64,000 nucleotides of DNA from NCBI RefSeq assembly GCF_000819565.1, contig NZ_CP004393.1, positions 2,976,001 through 3,040,000 of the forward strand, given 5' to 3'. Both the position numbers and the translations under genes were made by a program. Shown one piece after another: positions 25,882 through 34,769 of the stretch. The notes beneath the pieces were generated by a model. It was not told the origin of the DNA, searched no databases, and saw nothing but the letters and a program-made list of their open reading frames with translations. This DNA is from Celeribacter indicus. Its GTDB lineage: Bacteria; Pseudomonadota; Alphaproteobacteria; Rhodobacterales; Rhodobacteraceae. Position 1 is the stretch's first letter, and each line of letters starts with the position of its first letter.

Positions 25882-25912
25882 CCGCCGGCCGGAGGAGCGC
25901 TCCGGCCGGCGG
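25882..25912. terminator. Strong hairpin between convergent genes
   Basis: Perfect 12-bp arms CCGCCGGCCGGA and TCCGGCCGGCGG with a 7-nt loop, followed rightward by only TTT. It lies 5 bp from the stop codon at 25918 and probably protects or ends both convergent transcripts. Confidence 0.55.
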
Positions 25913-25917
25913 TTTCG

Positions 25918-26958
25918 TCAGGCCGTCAGGCCGTCGAGCCGCTTGCGCCAGTCGCCTTCGACCTCGGGGTTGCGCGGATAGAGCGGCAGTTCGCCGCGCA
26001 TGATCCGCGTCGCGTTCTCCACCAGCACATCGGGCATGACGGTATAGAGGTCCACCGTATGCCCGAGGATATGCGGCGTGAGGATCACCCGCTCGAGCGA
26101 CCTGAGCGGATGGTCGTCCGGCAGAGGTTCGGTCTCCGTCACGTCGAGACCGGCGCCGCCGAGATGGCCCTCGCCCATCACCCGCACCAGCGCATCCTCG
26201 TCGATCAGCCCGCCGCGCGAGGTGTTGATGAGGATCGCGTCGGGCTTCATCGCGCGCAGTTCCGCCTCGCCGATCATGCCGCGGGTCTCGGCATTGAGCG
26301 GGACATGCAGGCTGATCACGTCGGCCTGCCCCAGCACCTCCTCGCGCGACACGAGCCGCACGCCCTCGGGCGCGGTCTCCGGCGTGAGGAAGGGATCGTG
26401 GATCAAGATTTCCGACGGATCGAAGGCCCGCAGGCGTTCGACCACACCGCCGCCGATCCGGCCGGAGCCGATCAGGCCGATGGTCCGCCCGCGCAGCATG
26501 CGGGCGTACATCTGCTGCGGCCGGCCCGCGTTCTCGCGCAGGAGACGCTCGGATTCATGCAGCCGGTAGAGCAGCACGAGCATCAGCATCACCGTCGCCT
26601 CAGACATGGCGAGGAAGTTCTCCGGCGTCGCGCCGTTCGCGACCATCAGCCCGCGCGCGGTGCAGGCCTTGAGATCGACCGCATCGACCCCGATCGTAGG
26701 GAAGACCAGCGCGCGCAGCCGCGGCGAGGCGTCGAGATCCTCCTCGCTCAGCCGCGAGCGTGAGCTGGCCACGATGATGTCGACATCCCCGAGCAGCGAC
26801 TGGCGCTGCTCGGGGGTGAGGCGCAGGGGCACGCCGGGCGTGATCGCAGGACCACGCACGACATCCCATCCCTGCCCGTCCAGCGTGGCGGAGGCGCGGT
26901 CGAGCACCTCCTCCAGCACCGGATCCTGAGCGATGTAGATCTTCGGAGCCATCGTCAT
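25918..26958 (-). CDS. D-isomer-specific 2-hydroxyacid dehydrogenase
   Basis: A 346-residue NAD(P)-dependent dehydrogenase. The Rossmann motif is GLIGSGRIGGG. The catalytic triad is visible as Arg in NTSRGGLIDE, Glu in VTETEPLP and His in LTPHILGHT. It interconverts 2-oxo acids and D-2-hydroxy acids. The start overlaps the stop of the TPP-enzyme gene as ATGA, so it is the last gene of the long operon. Together with the TPP enzyme this points to 2-oxo or 2-hydroxy acid chemistry. Confidence 0.92.
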   Translation of the reverse strand: MTMAPKIYIAQDPVLEEVLDRASATLDGQGWDVVRGPAITPGVPLRLTPEQRQSLLGDVDIIVASSRSRLSEEDLDASPRLRALVFPTIGVDAVDLKACTARGLMVANGATPENFLAMSEATVMLMLVLLYRLHESERLLRENAGRPQQMYARMLRGRTIGLIGSGRIGGGVVERLRAFDPSEILIHDPFLTPETAPEGVRLVSREEVLGQADVISLHVPLNAETRGMIGEAELRAMKPDAILINTSRGGLIDEDALVRVMGEGHLGGAGLDVTETEPLPDDHPLRSLERVILTPHILGHTVDLYTVMPDVLVENATRIMRGELPLYPRNPEVEGDWRKRLDGLTA

Positions 26959-28727
26959 TCGCTCCGCGTCAGGCCGGCGACCATGTTCGGGTTGTAGCCC
27001 GGCTGGACGCGGGCGTCGATCACCACGCTCTTGCCCTCCTTGACCAGTTCCAGACCCTTCTTCACCGCCTCGACAAGCTCGCCCGCGGTCGAGACCGGGC
27101 CGATTCCCTCGCAGCCCTGGGCACGCGCCACGGCCGCGATGTCGATGTCCGGATCGCCGATCCGCTGGCCGATCCACTTGTTCTCGACCGGACGGTTGCG
27201 GGCGACCGCGACGCGCTCCTGGTGCACCTCGTCGTTGTAGAAGGAGCGGTTGTTCGACACCACCGCAAGGAAGGGCGTGCCGTAATGCGCCGCGGTCCAG
27301 AAGGCCGAGGCGGCCATCATGAAGTCGCCGTCGCCAAGCACCGCCACCGGCACGCGCCCGCTGTCCTTCAGCGCCAGAGCCGCGCCGATCAGCATGCCCG
27401 GACCGGAGCCGATGCCCGCGCCGCCGTCGGAGCCGAGGAAGTCGAGCGGGTGGCGGAAGTGCCAGGCCTCGCCCGCCCAGCCGAGCGGCAGGCGCACCAT
27501 GCTGGCGCAGACGCCGTCGAGCCCTTCGCCGAGCGCGCCCGCGAGCGTCATGATGTCGAGCGGCGTCTCCGCAGAGGGGGCCGACAGCGCGGGCTTGACC
27601 GGCTGGTCCGCCGGCTCGGTCCCCGCCCCGACACCGAGCGCATCCGCGATCGCGTGGGTCGCGCGGTCGGGCGCGCAGGCGAGGTGCAGATCGGTCGCCG
27701 GCATTGCCTGATGCTCCATGCCCCAGCCGTTGTGGAGCTGGTGGTCGAGCGAGACCTGGATGACCTTCGCCTCGACCTTGCCCGCGAGCTTCAGCGTGCC
27801 GGCGAGGTCGAGCCAGTCGAGGCTGAGGATCACATCCGCCCCGCGCAGCACCTCACCCGCCGCATCGTCGATGAAGAAGGCGGGCTTGCCGCGATGCTGC
27901 GCATGGTCGGTCGGGAAGGAGGCACCGATGCGGATGTCGGTCAACACCTCGGCGCCGAGCGCCTCGACCAGCGCCACGCGCCGCGCCCAGTCGGCGGGAT
28001 CGCGCGAGACGCGGCCCGCGAGCACCACGGGTTTCTTCGCGTTTTTCAGCAGCTCGGTGGCCCGCGCCACGCCCTCGGCGGAAGGCGCGGCCGGCAGCGG
28101 CGGCTGGTAGCGCGCATAATCCGGCAGGGCCGGCACGGACTGGTGCTGCTTCTCCTGGATCGACACGTCGAAATTCACATAGGTCGGGCCGGTCGGCTCC
28201 GTGCGCGCGATCATGCTGGCGCGCACCATGGAGTCGATTGCCGCCTCCATCGAGCCGGGCTGGTCGTCCCATTTCACGTAGTTGCGGATCATCGCCGCCT
28301 GGTCGCGGCAGGTGTGCAGCCAGTCGATCCACGGCCGCCGCAGCGCCGCATCCACCGGACCCGTCGCGCCGTAGATCAGCACCGGCACCCGGTCGCACCA
28401 GGCATTGAAGATCGCCATCGTCCCGTGCATCAGCCCCACGTTGCTGTGCAGGATCACCGCCAGCGGCTCCCCCGTCACCTTCGCATAGCCATGCGCGATC
28501 GCCACCGCGTGCTCCTCGTGCAGGCACAGGAGCATCTGCGGATCGTGGTTGCCCAGGTGGTTCACCAGGCTGTCATGCAGCCCCCTGAAGCTCGATCCCG
28601 GATTGAGCGCCACATATTTCACGCCAAGGCCGCGCAGAACCTCCGCAAAGATATCGCTCCCCCAGACCCCGTTGCCCTCCGACGGGACAGGCGTTTCAAC
28701 GCGCGTTGGTTTCTGTTCGCTCATCAT
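26955..28727 (-). CDS. TPP-dependent enzyme, benzoylformate-decarboxylase-like
   Basis: A 590-residue enzyme of the acetolactate synthase/benzoylformate decarboxylase superfamily. By eye it aligns with benzoylformate decarboxylase at NPGS (residues 42-45), the cofactor-activating Glu71 in LHEEHAVAIAHGYA, and His94 in the VILHS segment, matching the family's active-site His. The TPP/Mg motif is LGDGDFMMAASAF ending in NN. Decarboxylation or carboligation of a 2-oxo acid is expected; the exact substrate is inference. It follows the isomerase-like gene and overlaps the dehydrogenase gene. Confidence 0.88.
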   Translation of the reverse strand: MMSEQKPTRVETPVPSEGNGVWGSDIFAEVLRGLGVKYVALNPGSSFRGLHDSLVNHLGNHDPQMLLCLHEEHAVAIAHGYAKVTGEPLAVILHSNVGLMHGTMAIFNAWCDRVPVLIYGATGPVDAALRRPWIDWLHTCRDQAAMIRNYVKWDDQPGSMEAAIDSMVRASMIARTEPTGPTYVNFDVSIQEKQHQSVPALPDYARYQPPLPAAPSAEGVARATELLKNAKKPVVLAGRVSRDPADWARRVALVEALGAEVLTDIRIGASFPTDHAQHRGKPAFFIDDAAGEVLRGADVILSLDWLDLAGTLKLAGKVEAKVIQVSLDHQLHNGWGMEHQAMPATDLHLACAPDRATHAIADALGVGAGTEPADQPVKPALSAPSAETPLDIMTLAGALGEGLDGVCASMVRLPLGWAGEAWHFRHPLDFLGSDGGAGIGSGPGMLIGAALALKDSGRVPVAVLGDGDFMMAASAFWTAAHYGTPFLAVVSNNRSFYNDEVHQERVAVARNRPVENKWIGQRIGDPDIDIAAVARAQGCEGIGPVSTAGELVEAVKKGLELVKEGKSVVIDARVQPGYNPNMVAGLTRSE

Positions 28728-28758
28728 GTTACTCCATGTTCTGTTTCGCGTTTGTGGT

Positions 28759-29535
28759 TCAGTGTGCGCCGAGCAGGCGGCCGAAGCCTTGCGGCCGGTC
28801 CGGAATACCCGCCTTGCGCAGCATGTGCCAGGCCATGACCTGATTGCTCGTGATCACGGGCTTTCCGAGCACGGCCTCGAGCCGTTCGACGACGGGAAGC
28901 GACCGGATCGCGGTGCAGCTGATGAAATAGGCATCCGCCTCCGTGCTCCGGTGCGCGCGCGTCATGTCGTGCCAGCGCTCCGGATCGACCCGCGCCATCT
29001 CGTCGGTGGTGTTCAGGCCGGCGCCGAAGGCATCCGTCACGGCGATGCCGTGCCGGTTCAGGAAGGCGACCTCGCTCGCGACGATATGATCGAGATAGGG
29101 CGTCACCAGAACGATCCGGCGCGCGCCGAGCGCGGCGAGCGCGGCGACGGCCGCTTCCGACGTGGCCACGACCTCCCGGCCCGAGGCCTGTCGCGCCCGT
29201 GCGAGGATGTCGGCCTCGGCATCCGCATCCGCCATCGACACGGCGGTGCAGTGGAAGCCGATCAGGTCGGGCCGGACATCGGCGACGAGCGAGGCCGCGC
29301 CCTCGATATCCTGCGTCATCGCCGCAAGCTCCTCGGGCGAGCTTCCGGTCAGCCGCAGCCGCGTGACATGCAGCGAAATATCGGCGGGCACCATCGCGGC
29401 GAGCTCGCCCTCCGCGACGCTGTTGCCCGAAGGCATGAGGATGCCGAAACGCGCGCGCGTGCCGAACCGGATCGTGCCGGCCCGTCCGGCGGGCGCGCTG
29501 TCGGTGGTGGTCTGCTGTGGGGTCGGTCTGGCCAT
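28759..29535 (-). CDS. Maleate isomerase / arylmalonate decarboxylase family protein
   Basis: A 258-residue Asp/Glu-racemase-superfamily protein. Both Cys expected of maleate cis-trans isomerases are present, Cys96 in GFHCTAVS and Cys207 in FISCTAIRS. Arylmalonate decarboxylases keep only one, so an isomerase or racemase mechanism is more likely. The ATG at 29535 has GGAAGGACAG upstream; the open frame before it is not protein-like. It lies between the TRAP receptor and the TPP-enzyme genes. Confidence 0.8.
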   Translation of the reverse strand: MARPTPQQTTTDSAPAGRAGTIRFGTRARFGILMPSGNSVAEGELAAMVPADISLHVTRLRLTGSSPEELAAMTQDIEGAASLVADVRPDLIGFHCTAVSMADADAEADILARARQASGREVVATSEAAVAALAALGARRIVLVTPYLDHIVASEVAFLNRHGIAVTDAFGAGLNTTDEMARVDPERWHDMTRAHRSTEADAYFISCTAIRSLPVVERLEAVLGKPVITSNQVMAWHMLRKAGIPDRPQGFGRLLGAH

Positions 29536-29653
29536 CTGTCCTTCCAGTTGAGTTGGGCCGTTCAGCACGGCGGACGCGCGCCGGCACAAGCGGGCGCGCG
29601 TCATGTCCGGAAACCGTCGCGCCGGTCGGGCGCGGGCCGTCCGGATCGCCGGG

Positions 29654-30757
29654 TCAACGCTCGAGCTTCGAGAAGATCTCCTGTTCAAGCAGCGCGGTAA
29701 AGCCCTCCACATCGCCCTCGACGCCCTGCACGAGACCGTTCCAGCGCTCGAGCGTGTCGATATGCTGCTGGACGATCTCCTGCGCGTTCTCCGATCCGCC
29801 GAGCTGGACGATATCGTTCGCCACCGCCTCGAGCTCATGGGCGCGGAACTCCTCCATCGCCGCGTTATAGGCCTCGTCGGGTTGCCAGAAGACGATGCCC
29901 TTCTCCTCGCCTGCCGCGCGGGCGGAGGCTTCCTGGTCGGCATAGGTCTTGCTGATCTGGGCGATACGTCCGGGGATCGCGGCGAGAAGCGCCTCCCGGT
30001 TGGCCTCGTCGAGCCCGTCGACCGTGTCGCGGTTGAAGATGAACTCGCCGAGGCCGTGATAGCTCCCGATCGGCTGATCGACGATGCCGCGCACGGAATC
30101 GATCAGGCCCAGCGTGTCGAGCCAGGCAAGGTTGCCCACGGCGCAATCGACCTGCCCCTGCTGGAGCGCGGGTCCGACCTCGCTCGCCGGCAGCGCCACC
30201 GGCACGGCGCCGAGCGCGTTGACGAGCCGCACGGCGAAGCCGCCTGTCACCCGGACCTTCTTGCCGGACAGGTCGGCGAATTCGTCGATCGGCCGGGCGC
30301 ACATCATGTACCAGGGCGAGGCGGCGTGACCGCCCAGCCAGACCGCGTTCTGCCGCTCGAGATCGGCGATGCACTCCTCGCAGTTCAGCATCATCGTCTC
30401 GTTCGTCGCCCCGGCCGCGGCCCAGAAGTTGTCCGCGAAGGGCAGCAGCTCCGGCAGCATGGCAACATGCGGGATCTCGCTCGAGTTCAGCGTCGGGACG
30501 ATGAAGCCGCCGTCGACGAGGCGGTCGCGGATGCCCCCGAGCGTGGCCTGGCCGCCGAGCATCTGCCCGCCGACGAAGACCTGGGTCTCGAGCCCGCCGT
30601 CGGTCTCCTCCGCGAGCCCGTCGAAGAAGGCCTGGGCTTCCGTCGCCTCGATGGCAAGCGGCGGCATGAAGGTGTTGTACCTGAGATTGTCGGCGCCGGC
30701 CGCGGTTGCCGCCCCGGCGACCGCGGTTCCGATCAACAGTCCGAACCATTTTTGCAT
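29654..30757 (-). CDS. TRAP transporter substrate-binding protein (DctP family)
   Basis: A 367-residue periplasmic receptor with a signal peptide ending near residue 22 (TAAGA). The DctP-type core is recognisable in the SGKKVRVTGGF segment, which contains the Arg that usually binds a carboxylate, and in PASEVGPALQQGQVDCAVGN. The ATG at 30757 has GGGAGG upstream. It follows the DctM and DctQ genes, giving a complete three-part transporter in one operon with metabolic genes for the imported acid. Confidence 0.92.
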   Translation of the reverse strand: MQKWFGLLIGTAVAGAATAAGADNLRYNTFMPPLAIEATEAQAFFDGLAEETDGGLETQVFVGGQMLGGQATLGGIRDRLVDGGFIVPTLNSSEIPHVAMLPELLPFADNFWAAAGATNETMMLNCEECIADLERQNAVWLGGHAASPWYMMCARPIDEFADLSGKKVRVTGGFAVRLVNALGAVPVALPASEVGPALQQGQVDCAVGNLAWLDTLGLIDSVRGIVDQPIGSYHGLGEFIFNRDTVDGLDEANREALLAAIPGRIAQISKTYADQEASARAAGEEKGIVFWQPDEAYNAAMEEFRAHELEAVANDIVQLGGSENAQEIVQQHIDTLERWNGLVQGVEGDVEGFTALLEQEIFSKLER

Positions 30758-30798
30758 GTGCGTTTCCTCCCTTTTTTGAGCCGGGCGAACCGGCCGTT

Positions 30799-32109
30799 TC
30801 ACAGACCCATGACCCTCGGTAAGAACAGTGTAATGCCGGGAAATGCGATCAGCAGTCCGATCACCAACAGATCCACCACGAGGAACCACAGGACGCCCTT
30901 GAAGATCGTCGTGAGCGGGACGTCCGAGCCGACGAGCGACTTCACGGCGAAGACGTTGAGCCCGACGGGCGGCGACATGAGGCCGATCTCGACGAATTTC
31001 ACGATCAGCACCCCCATCAGCGTCAGGTCGAGCCCGACCGTCTTGAACATCGGCAGCATGATCGGAAGCGTCAGGAACAACAGCCCCAGCGGATCGAGGA
31101 ACATCCCGAGCACGAGATAGCAGGCCCCCGCCAGCAGGATCACGCCCAGCGGCGAGACATCCGCGTCGGTGATGAGCTGCGCCAGGAACATCGGCAGGCC
31201 GGAGAAGGCGAGGAACCGCGTCAAAAGCACCGCGCCGAGCACGATGAAGAACAGCGTGGCCGTTCCGACGAGCGCGTCCCAGAAGCTCTCCTTCACCACC
31301 TTCCAGGACAGGGTCCGGTTCGCGAGCGCGATCACGAAGGTCAGCGCGGCCCCGAAGGCGCCGGCCTCGGTGGCGGTGACGATCCCGCTGTAGATACCGC
31401 CGATGACGCCGAGGATCAGCACCGGCAGCGGCCAGATGCCGGCGGTGGCGACGAGCTTCGTGCGCAGGTCGGTCTTCTCCACCGCCCCCGGCGCGAGGCC
31501 GGGGCGCAATCTTGCGCGCACGATGATCATCGCCGCGAAGGCGACCGCCGAAAGCAGGCCCGGAATGATCCCGGCCACGAAGAGCTTGATGATCGAGGTC
31601 TGCGCGAACACGCCGATCAGGATCATCAGCACGCTCGGCGGGATGAGCGAGCCCAGCGTGCCGGCGGAGGCGACGACGCCCGTCGCGAGCCCCATGTCGT
31701 AGCCCGTCTTCCTCATTTCCGGCAGTGCGATCCGGCCCATGGTCAGCGTCGTCGCAAGGCTCGATCCCGAGGCCGCGGCAAAGCCCGCGCAGGCGAAGTT
31801 CGTCGCCACCGCGACACCGCCCGGCAGCCAGCCGAGCCAGAGCCGCGCCGCATCGAAGAGCGATGTCGTCAGCCCCGAGCGGAAGGCGAGCGCGCCCATC
31901 AGCAGGAACATCGGGATGGCCGACAGCTCCCAGTTGGCGGCGGTCTCGAAGGGGATGAGGCTGAGAATGCTGAAGGCGGCGTTCCAGCTCGTCACCACCG
32001 CGATCCCGACGAAGGCCACGAGCCCGAGCGCCAGCCCGATCGGGACGCGCAGCGCGATCAGCAGGAGGGCGATCCCCATGCCGCAGAAACCTATGGCAAG
32101 AGCACTCAT
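30799..32109 (-). CDS. TRAP transporter large permease (DctM)
   Basis: A 436-residue membrane protein with about 12 hydrophobic segments and the DctM signature regions (ASGSSLATTLTMGRIALPEM, SLIPPSVLMILIGVF, LFLTLPIMLPMF). It forms the Na-driven transport channel together with the small permease. The start overlaps the small-permease stop by 4 bp. Confidence 0.95.
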   Translation of the reverse strand: MSALAIGFCGMGIALLLIALRVPIGLALGLVAFVGIAVVTSWNAAFSILSLIPFETAANWELSAIPMFLLMGALAFRSGLTTSLFDAARLWLGWLPGGVAVATNFACAGFAAASGSSLATTLTMGRIALPEMRKTGYDMGLATGVVASAGTLGSLIPPSVLMILIGVFAQTSIIKLFVAGIIPGLLSAVAFAAMIIVRARLRPGLAPGAVEKTDLRTKLVATAGIWPLPVLILGVIGGIYSGIVTATEAGAFGAALTFVIALANRTLSWKVVKESFWDALVGTATLFFIVLGAVLLTRFLAFSGLPMFLAQLITDADVSPLGVILLAGACYLVLGMFLDPLGLLFLTLPIMLPMFKTVGLDLTLMGVLIVKFVEIGLMSPPVGLNVFAVKSLVGSDVPLTTIFKGVLWFLVVDLLVIGLLIAFPGITLFLPRVMGL

Positions 32110-32684
32110 AGAGACGTCACCTTCTTCTCGTCCCTGTCGGGATCGGGTCCGTCCGGGATGTCATGCCGGATGAACCGCTCGATATCGACCGCCAGCCCGA
32201 GGCCGGAGACGATGACGAGCAGCCCCATCGCCAGGACCGGGATCCAGCGCGACGGCCAGGTCGGCAGGAAGAATGCCGCGGTCTGGATCTGCTCGTTGAT
32301 CCCGGTCGCGCGCAGCGCCTCGGCGCCGGTGCGCCAGGCGAGCAGCACGCCGAAGACGACCATGAGCAGCGACGTCAGGCAGTCGAGCAGGACGCGGGAT
32401 TTCGCAGAGAGCATGTCGCTGACCAGGCTGGCGCAGATGTTCTGGTCGGTGACATGGACGAAGGCGATCGGCAGGAAGATCAGCGTCACCATGTAGTAGC
32501 GCGACACGATCTCCGTCGTGCCCGAAAGCGGCACGCCGGAGAGATAGCGCAATCCGACATCCGCGACGACATGCACGACCATGAGCGCCATCACGATGCC
32601 CGAGACCGTCACCGCGATCTCGCTGATCCTTCTGCCTCCGCGCAGCGCATTCCCGAGCGGGCTGTTCGTGGGCACAGCCATCAC
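32106..32684 (-). CDS. TRAP transporter small permease (DctQ)
   Basis: A 192-residue membrane protein with four predicted helices, the layout of DctQ subunits that support the large permease. The start overlaps the HyuB-like gene by 4 bp and its stop overlaps the DctM start, so four successive genes of this operon are translationally linked. Confidence 0.92.
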   Translation of the reverse strand: MMAVPTNSPLGNALRGGRRISEIAVTVSGIVMALMVVHVVADVGLRYLSGVPLSGTTEIVSRYYMVTLIFLPIAFVHVTDQNICASLVSDMLSAKSRVLLDCLTSLLMVVFGVLLAWRTGAEALRATGINEQIQTAAFFLPTWPSRWIPVLAMGLLVIVSGLGLAVDIERFIRHDIPDGPDPDRDEKKVTSL

Positions 32685-34747
32685 GAGGCCTTCGAGACTT
32701 CGGGACGGGAGGCCGCTCCGCCCGCGGTGGACCCGCCCTGCGCGATCCCCGCCGGCACGGTCTCGCGCCAGCAGCGGTCGATATCCGCAGCCGAGAGCGC
32801 GCCGCCGTTCCTTTCGTCGCTGAGCCGTTGCGCCGCGGTCCAGAGGCGCCGGCGCATCGAGGCGCGCAGCGGGACCGGAAGCGTGAAGACATGCCCGATG
32901 AGGCGGCTCCAGGCCTCGGCGGTCCAGACGGCTTCGTAGGCGTCTCTCTCCGCTCCGTAGTTGAACATCTCCGTTCGCTCCTGTGCCGCCTTCTCACGTC
33001 GCAGCCGTTCGGTCGCGACCTGGTCCAGGGCTCCATCGTGCACGATCACGCCGTAGATGTCATGCGCCGCCTCGGGCGACACGAGCCCGTTTCGAAGATC
33101 GTGAACGACCTTCGCCGGATCGCGTTCGAGCGGCGAGCCATATCCGCCGCCGCCCGGCGTGAGCACGCGCAGGATATCGCCGCAATCGACGTTGAGCGAA
33201 TCGATCTTGTCGAGCGGTTCGAACCGGTCTTCTCCGGCCCGTTTGATGAAGACTGACGCCTTCTCGCCGCAATGGCCGCCCATCAGGCCCCAGGGCCGGA
33301 AGCGGTGCCGCTCCTGTCCGCGCGCGGTGACGAGACAGTCGTGTTCCAGCACCTCGAATTCGAAGACGATGCCGAGACCGCCGCGATACTTGCCCGCGCC
33401 GCCGGAATCCGGGCGCAGGGCATAGGTCAGGATGCGCACGCCCGACACGTTCTCCACGATCTCGATGGGGCTGTTGCGCAGGTTCGCGATGTCCACCACG
33501 TCACGCGCATTGAGCCCGTCGCCGTCCTCGTGCCCGCCGGTGCCGCCGACCATCGGTTCAAGAACGTTCACCTTCAGCCCGCCCTTGGCGAGATCCGGCT
33601 CGGTGAAGACGATGGGCGCGATATAGCCGGCGCCGGCCGCGGGGATGACCTCCGGCAGGGCCTGCGCCAGCGCGCCGCGGATCGCGTCCTGCACCCGCAC
33701 GCCCGTCGTGGTCCGCAGGCCCACCGCCGCCGGCGCCTCGCAATTCACCACGGAGCCGGGCTCGGTGACGACCTTCACCGACCGCATCAGGCCGGCGTTG
33801 ACGGGAATGTCCCGGTCGATCGTCAGCAGCACGAACATGATCGTGTAGACCAGCCAGGGATGCGCCTGCCCGTCGGAATAGATGTTGAACGCGGTGCGGA
33901 GCTGGGAATCGGTGCCGGTGAAATCGACGGAGATCTCCTCGCCCGCGACGGTCAGCGCGACGCAGAACTTGATCGGGATTTCCGACACCACGTCGTCGTC
34001 CAGATAGTCCGAGAACCTGTAGGTGCCGTCGGGAATGCCGGCGATCACCGCGCGGGCGCGCATCTCGCTGTAGTTCAGCACGTCGCGCATCGCGTCGACG
34101 AAGCCTTCCATGCCGTATTTCTCCACGCATTCGTCCACCCGGCGCTCCGCGACGCGCAGCGCCGTGACCATCGCCTTGAGATCGCCCCAGTTGTCGTCGG
34201 GAATGCGGCAGTTGCAGAGGATCAGGTTCAGCAGCTCCTCGTTGAGCTCCCCCGCCCTGTAGAGATGGGAGGGGGGAATGCGGATGCCTTCCTGGTAGAT
34301 CTCGTAGCTCGAGGGCGACAGGCTCCCGGCCACGCGCCCGCCGACATCAGTCGAATGCACATAGGCATAGGCGAAACAGACGAGCTCGCCGCCGGAGAAG
34401 ACCGGCGCCAGCAGGCTGACGTCGGGCAGGTGCGAGGACAGGCCGGCGCTGCGATAGGGATCGTTGCAGATGAGGATGTCGCCCGGTTCGAACCTGTCGA
34501 AGCCCTCGATCATCTTCCTGAAGTTCAGGTTCGCGAACATCGTGATCCCGATGCTGTGCGGGTAGCCGAAGATTTCGCCGTCGGGGGTGACGAGCGCCAC
34601 GCCGAGATCGGCGGTCTCGTTCACGAAGGCCGTGTGGCCGGTGCGTTGCAGCGAATAGCCCATTTCCTCCGCGATCGAGCGGAAGCGCTGAACGAAGATG
34701 TCGAGCTGGGCCGAATCCGTGCGCAGCGAAGAGATTTTCTGTGTCAT
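32681..34747 (-). CDS. Hydantoinase B/oxoprolinase family subunit
   Basis: A 688-residue protein of the HyuB family, which partners HyuA-type ATPases in hydantoinases, 5-oxoprolinases and acetone or acetophenone carboxylases. Recognisable segments include ETADLGVALVTPDGEI, FICNDPY-like GDILICNDPYRS, SLLAPVF and the C-terminal GGGGYGSPLERDPAKV. The ATG at 34747 has GGAGGACA upstream. Paired with the gene at 34770-36818. Hydrolase versus ATP-dependent carboxylase cannot be decided from the sequence. Confidence 0.9.
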   Translation of the reverse strand: MTQKISSLRTDSAQLDIFVQRFRSIAEEMGYSLQRTGHTAFVNETADLGVALVTPDGEIFGYPHSIGITMFANLNFRKMIEGFDRFEPGDILICNDPYRSAGLSSHLPDVSLLAPVFSGGELVCFAYAYVHSTDVGGRVAGSLSPSSYEIYQEGIRIPPSHLYRAGELNEELLNLILCNCRIPDDNWGDLKAMVTALRVAERRVDECVEKYGMEGFVDAMRDVLNYSEMRARAVIAGIPDGTYRFSDYLDDDVVSEIPIKFCVALTVAGEEISVDFTGTDSQLRTAFNIYSDGQAHPWLVYTIMFVLLTIDRDIPVNAGLMRSVKVVTEPGSVVNCEAPAAVGLRTTTGVRVQDAIRGALAQALPEVIPAAGAGYIAPIVFTEPDLAKGGLKVNVLEPMVGGTGGHEDGDGLNARDVVDIANLRNSPIEIVENVSGVRILTYALRPDSGGAGKYRGGLGIVFEFEVLEHDCLVTARGQERHRFRPWGLMGGHCGEKASVFIKRAGEDRFEPLDKIDSLNVDCGDILRVLTPGGGGYGSPLERDPAKVVHDLRNGLVSPEAAHDIYGVIVHDGALDQVATERLRREKAAQERTEMFNYGAERDAYEAVWTAEAWSRLIGHVFTLPVPLRASMRRRLWTAAQRLSDERNGGALSAADIDRCWRETVPAGIAQGGSTAGGAASRPEVSKAS

Positions 34748-34769
34748 GTCTGTGTCCTCCACGTCGCGA

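Noticed and set aside
29536..29943. N-terminal extension of the maleate-isomerase-like protein
   Set aside because: The upstream frame overlaps the end of the TRAP receptor gene and is Arg/Ser-rich; the ATG at 29535 has a good ribosome binding site and gives the family length.
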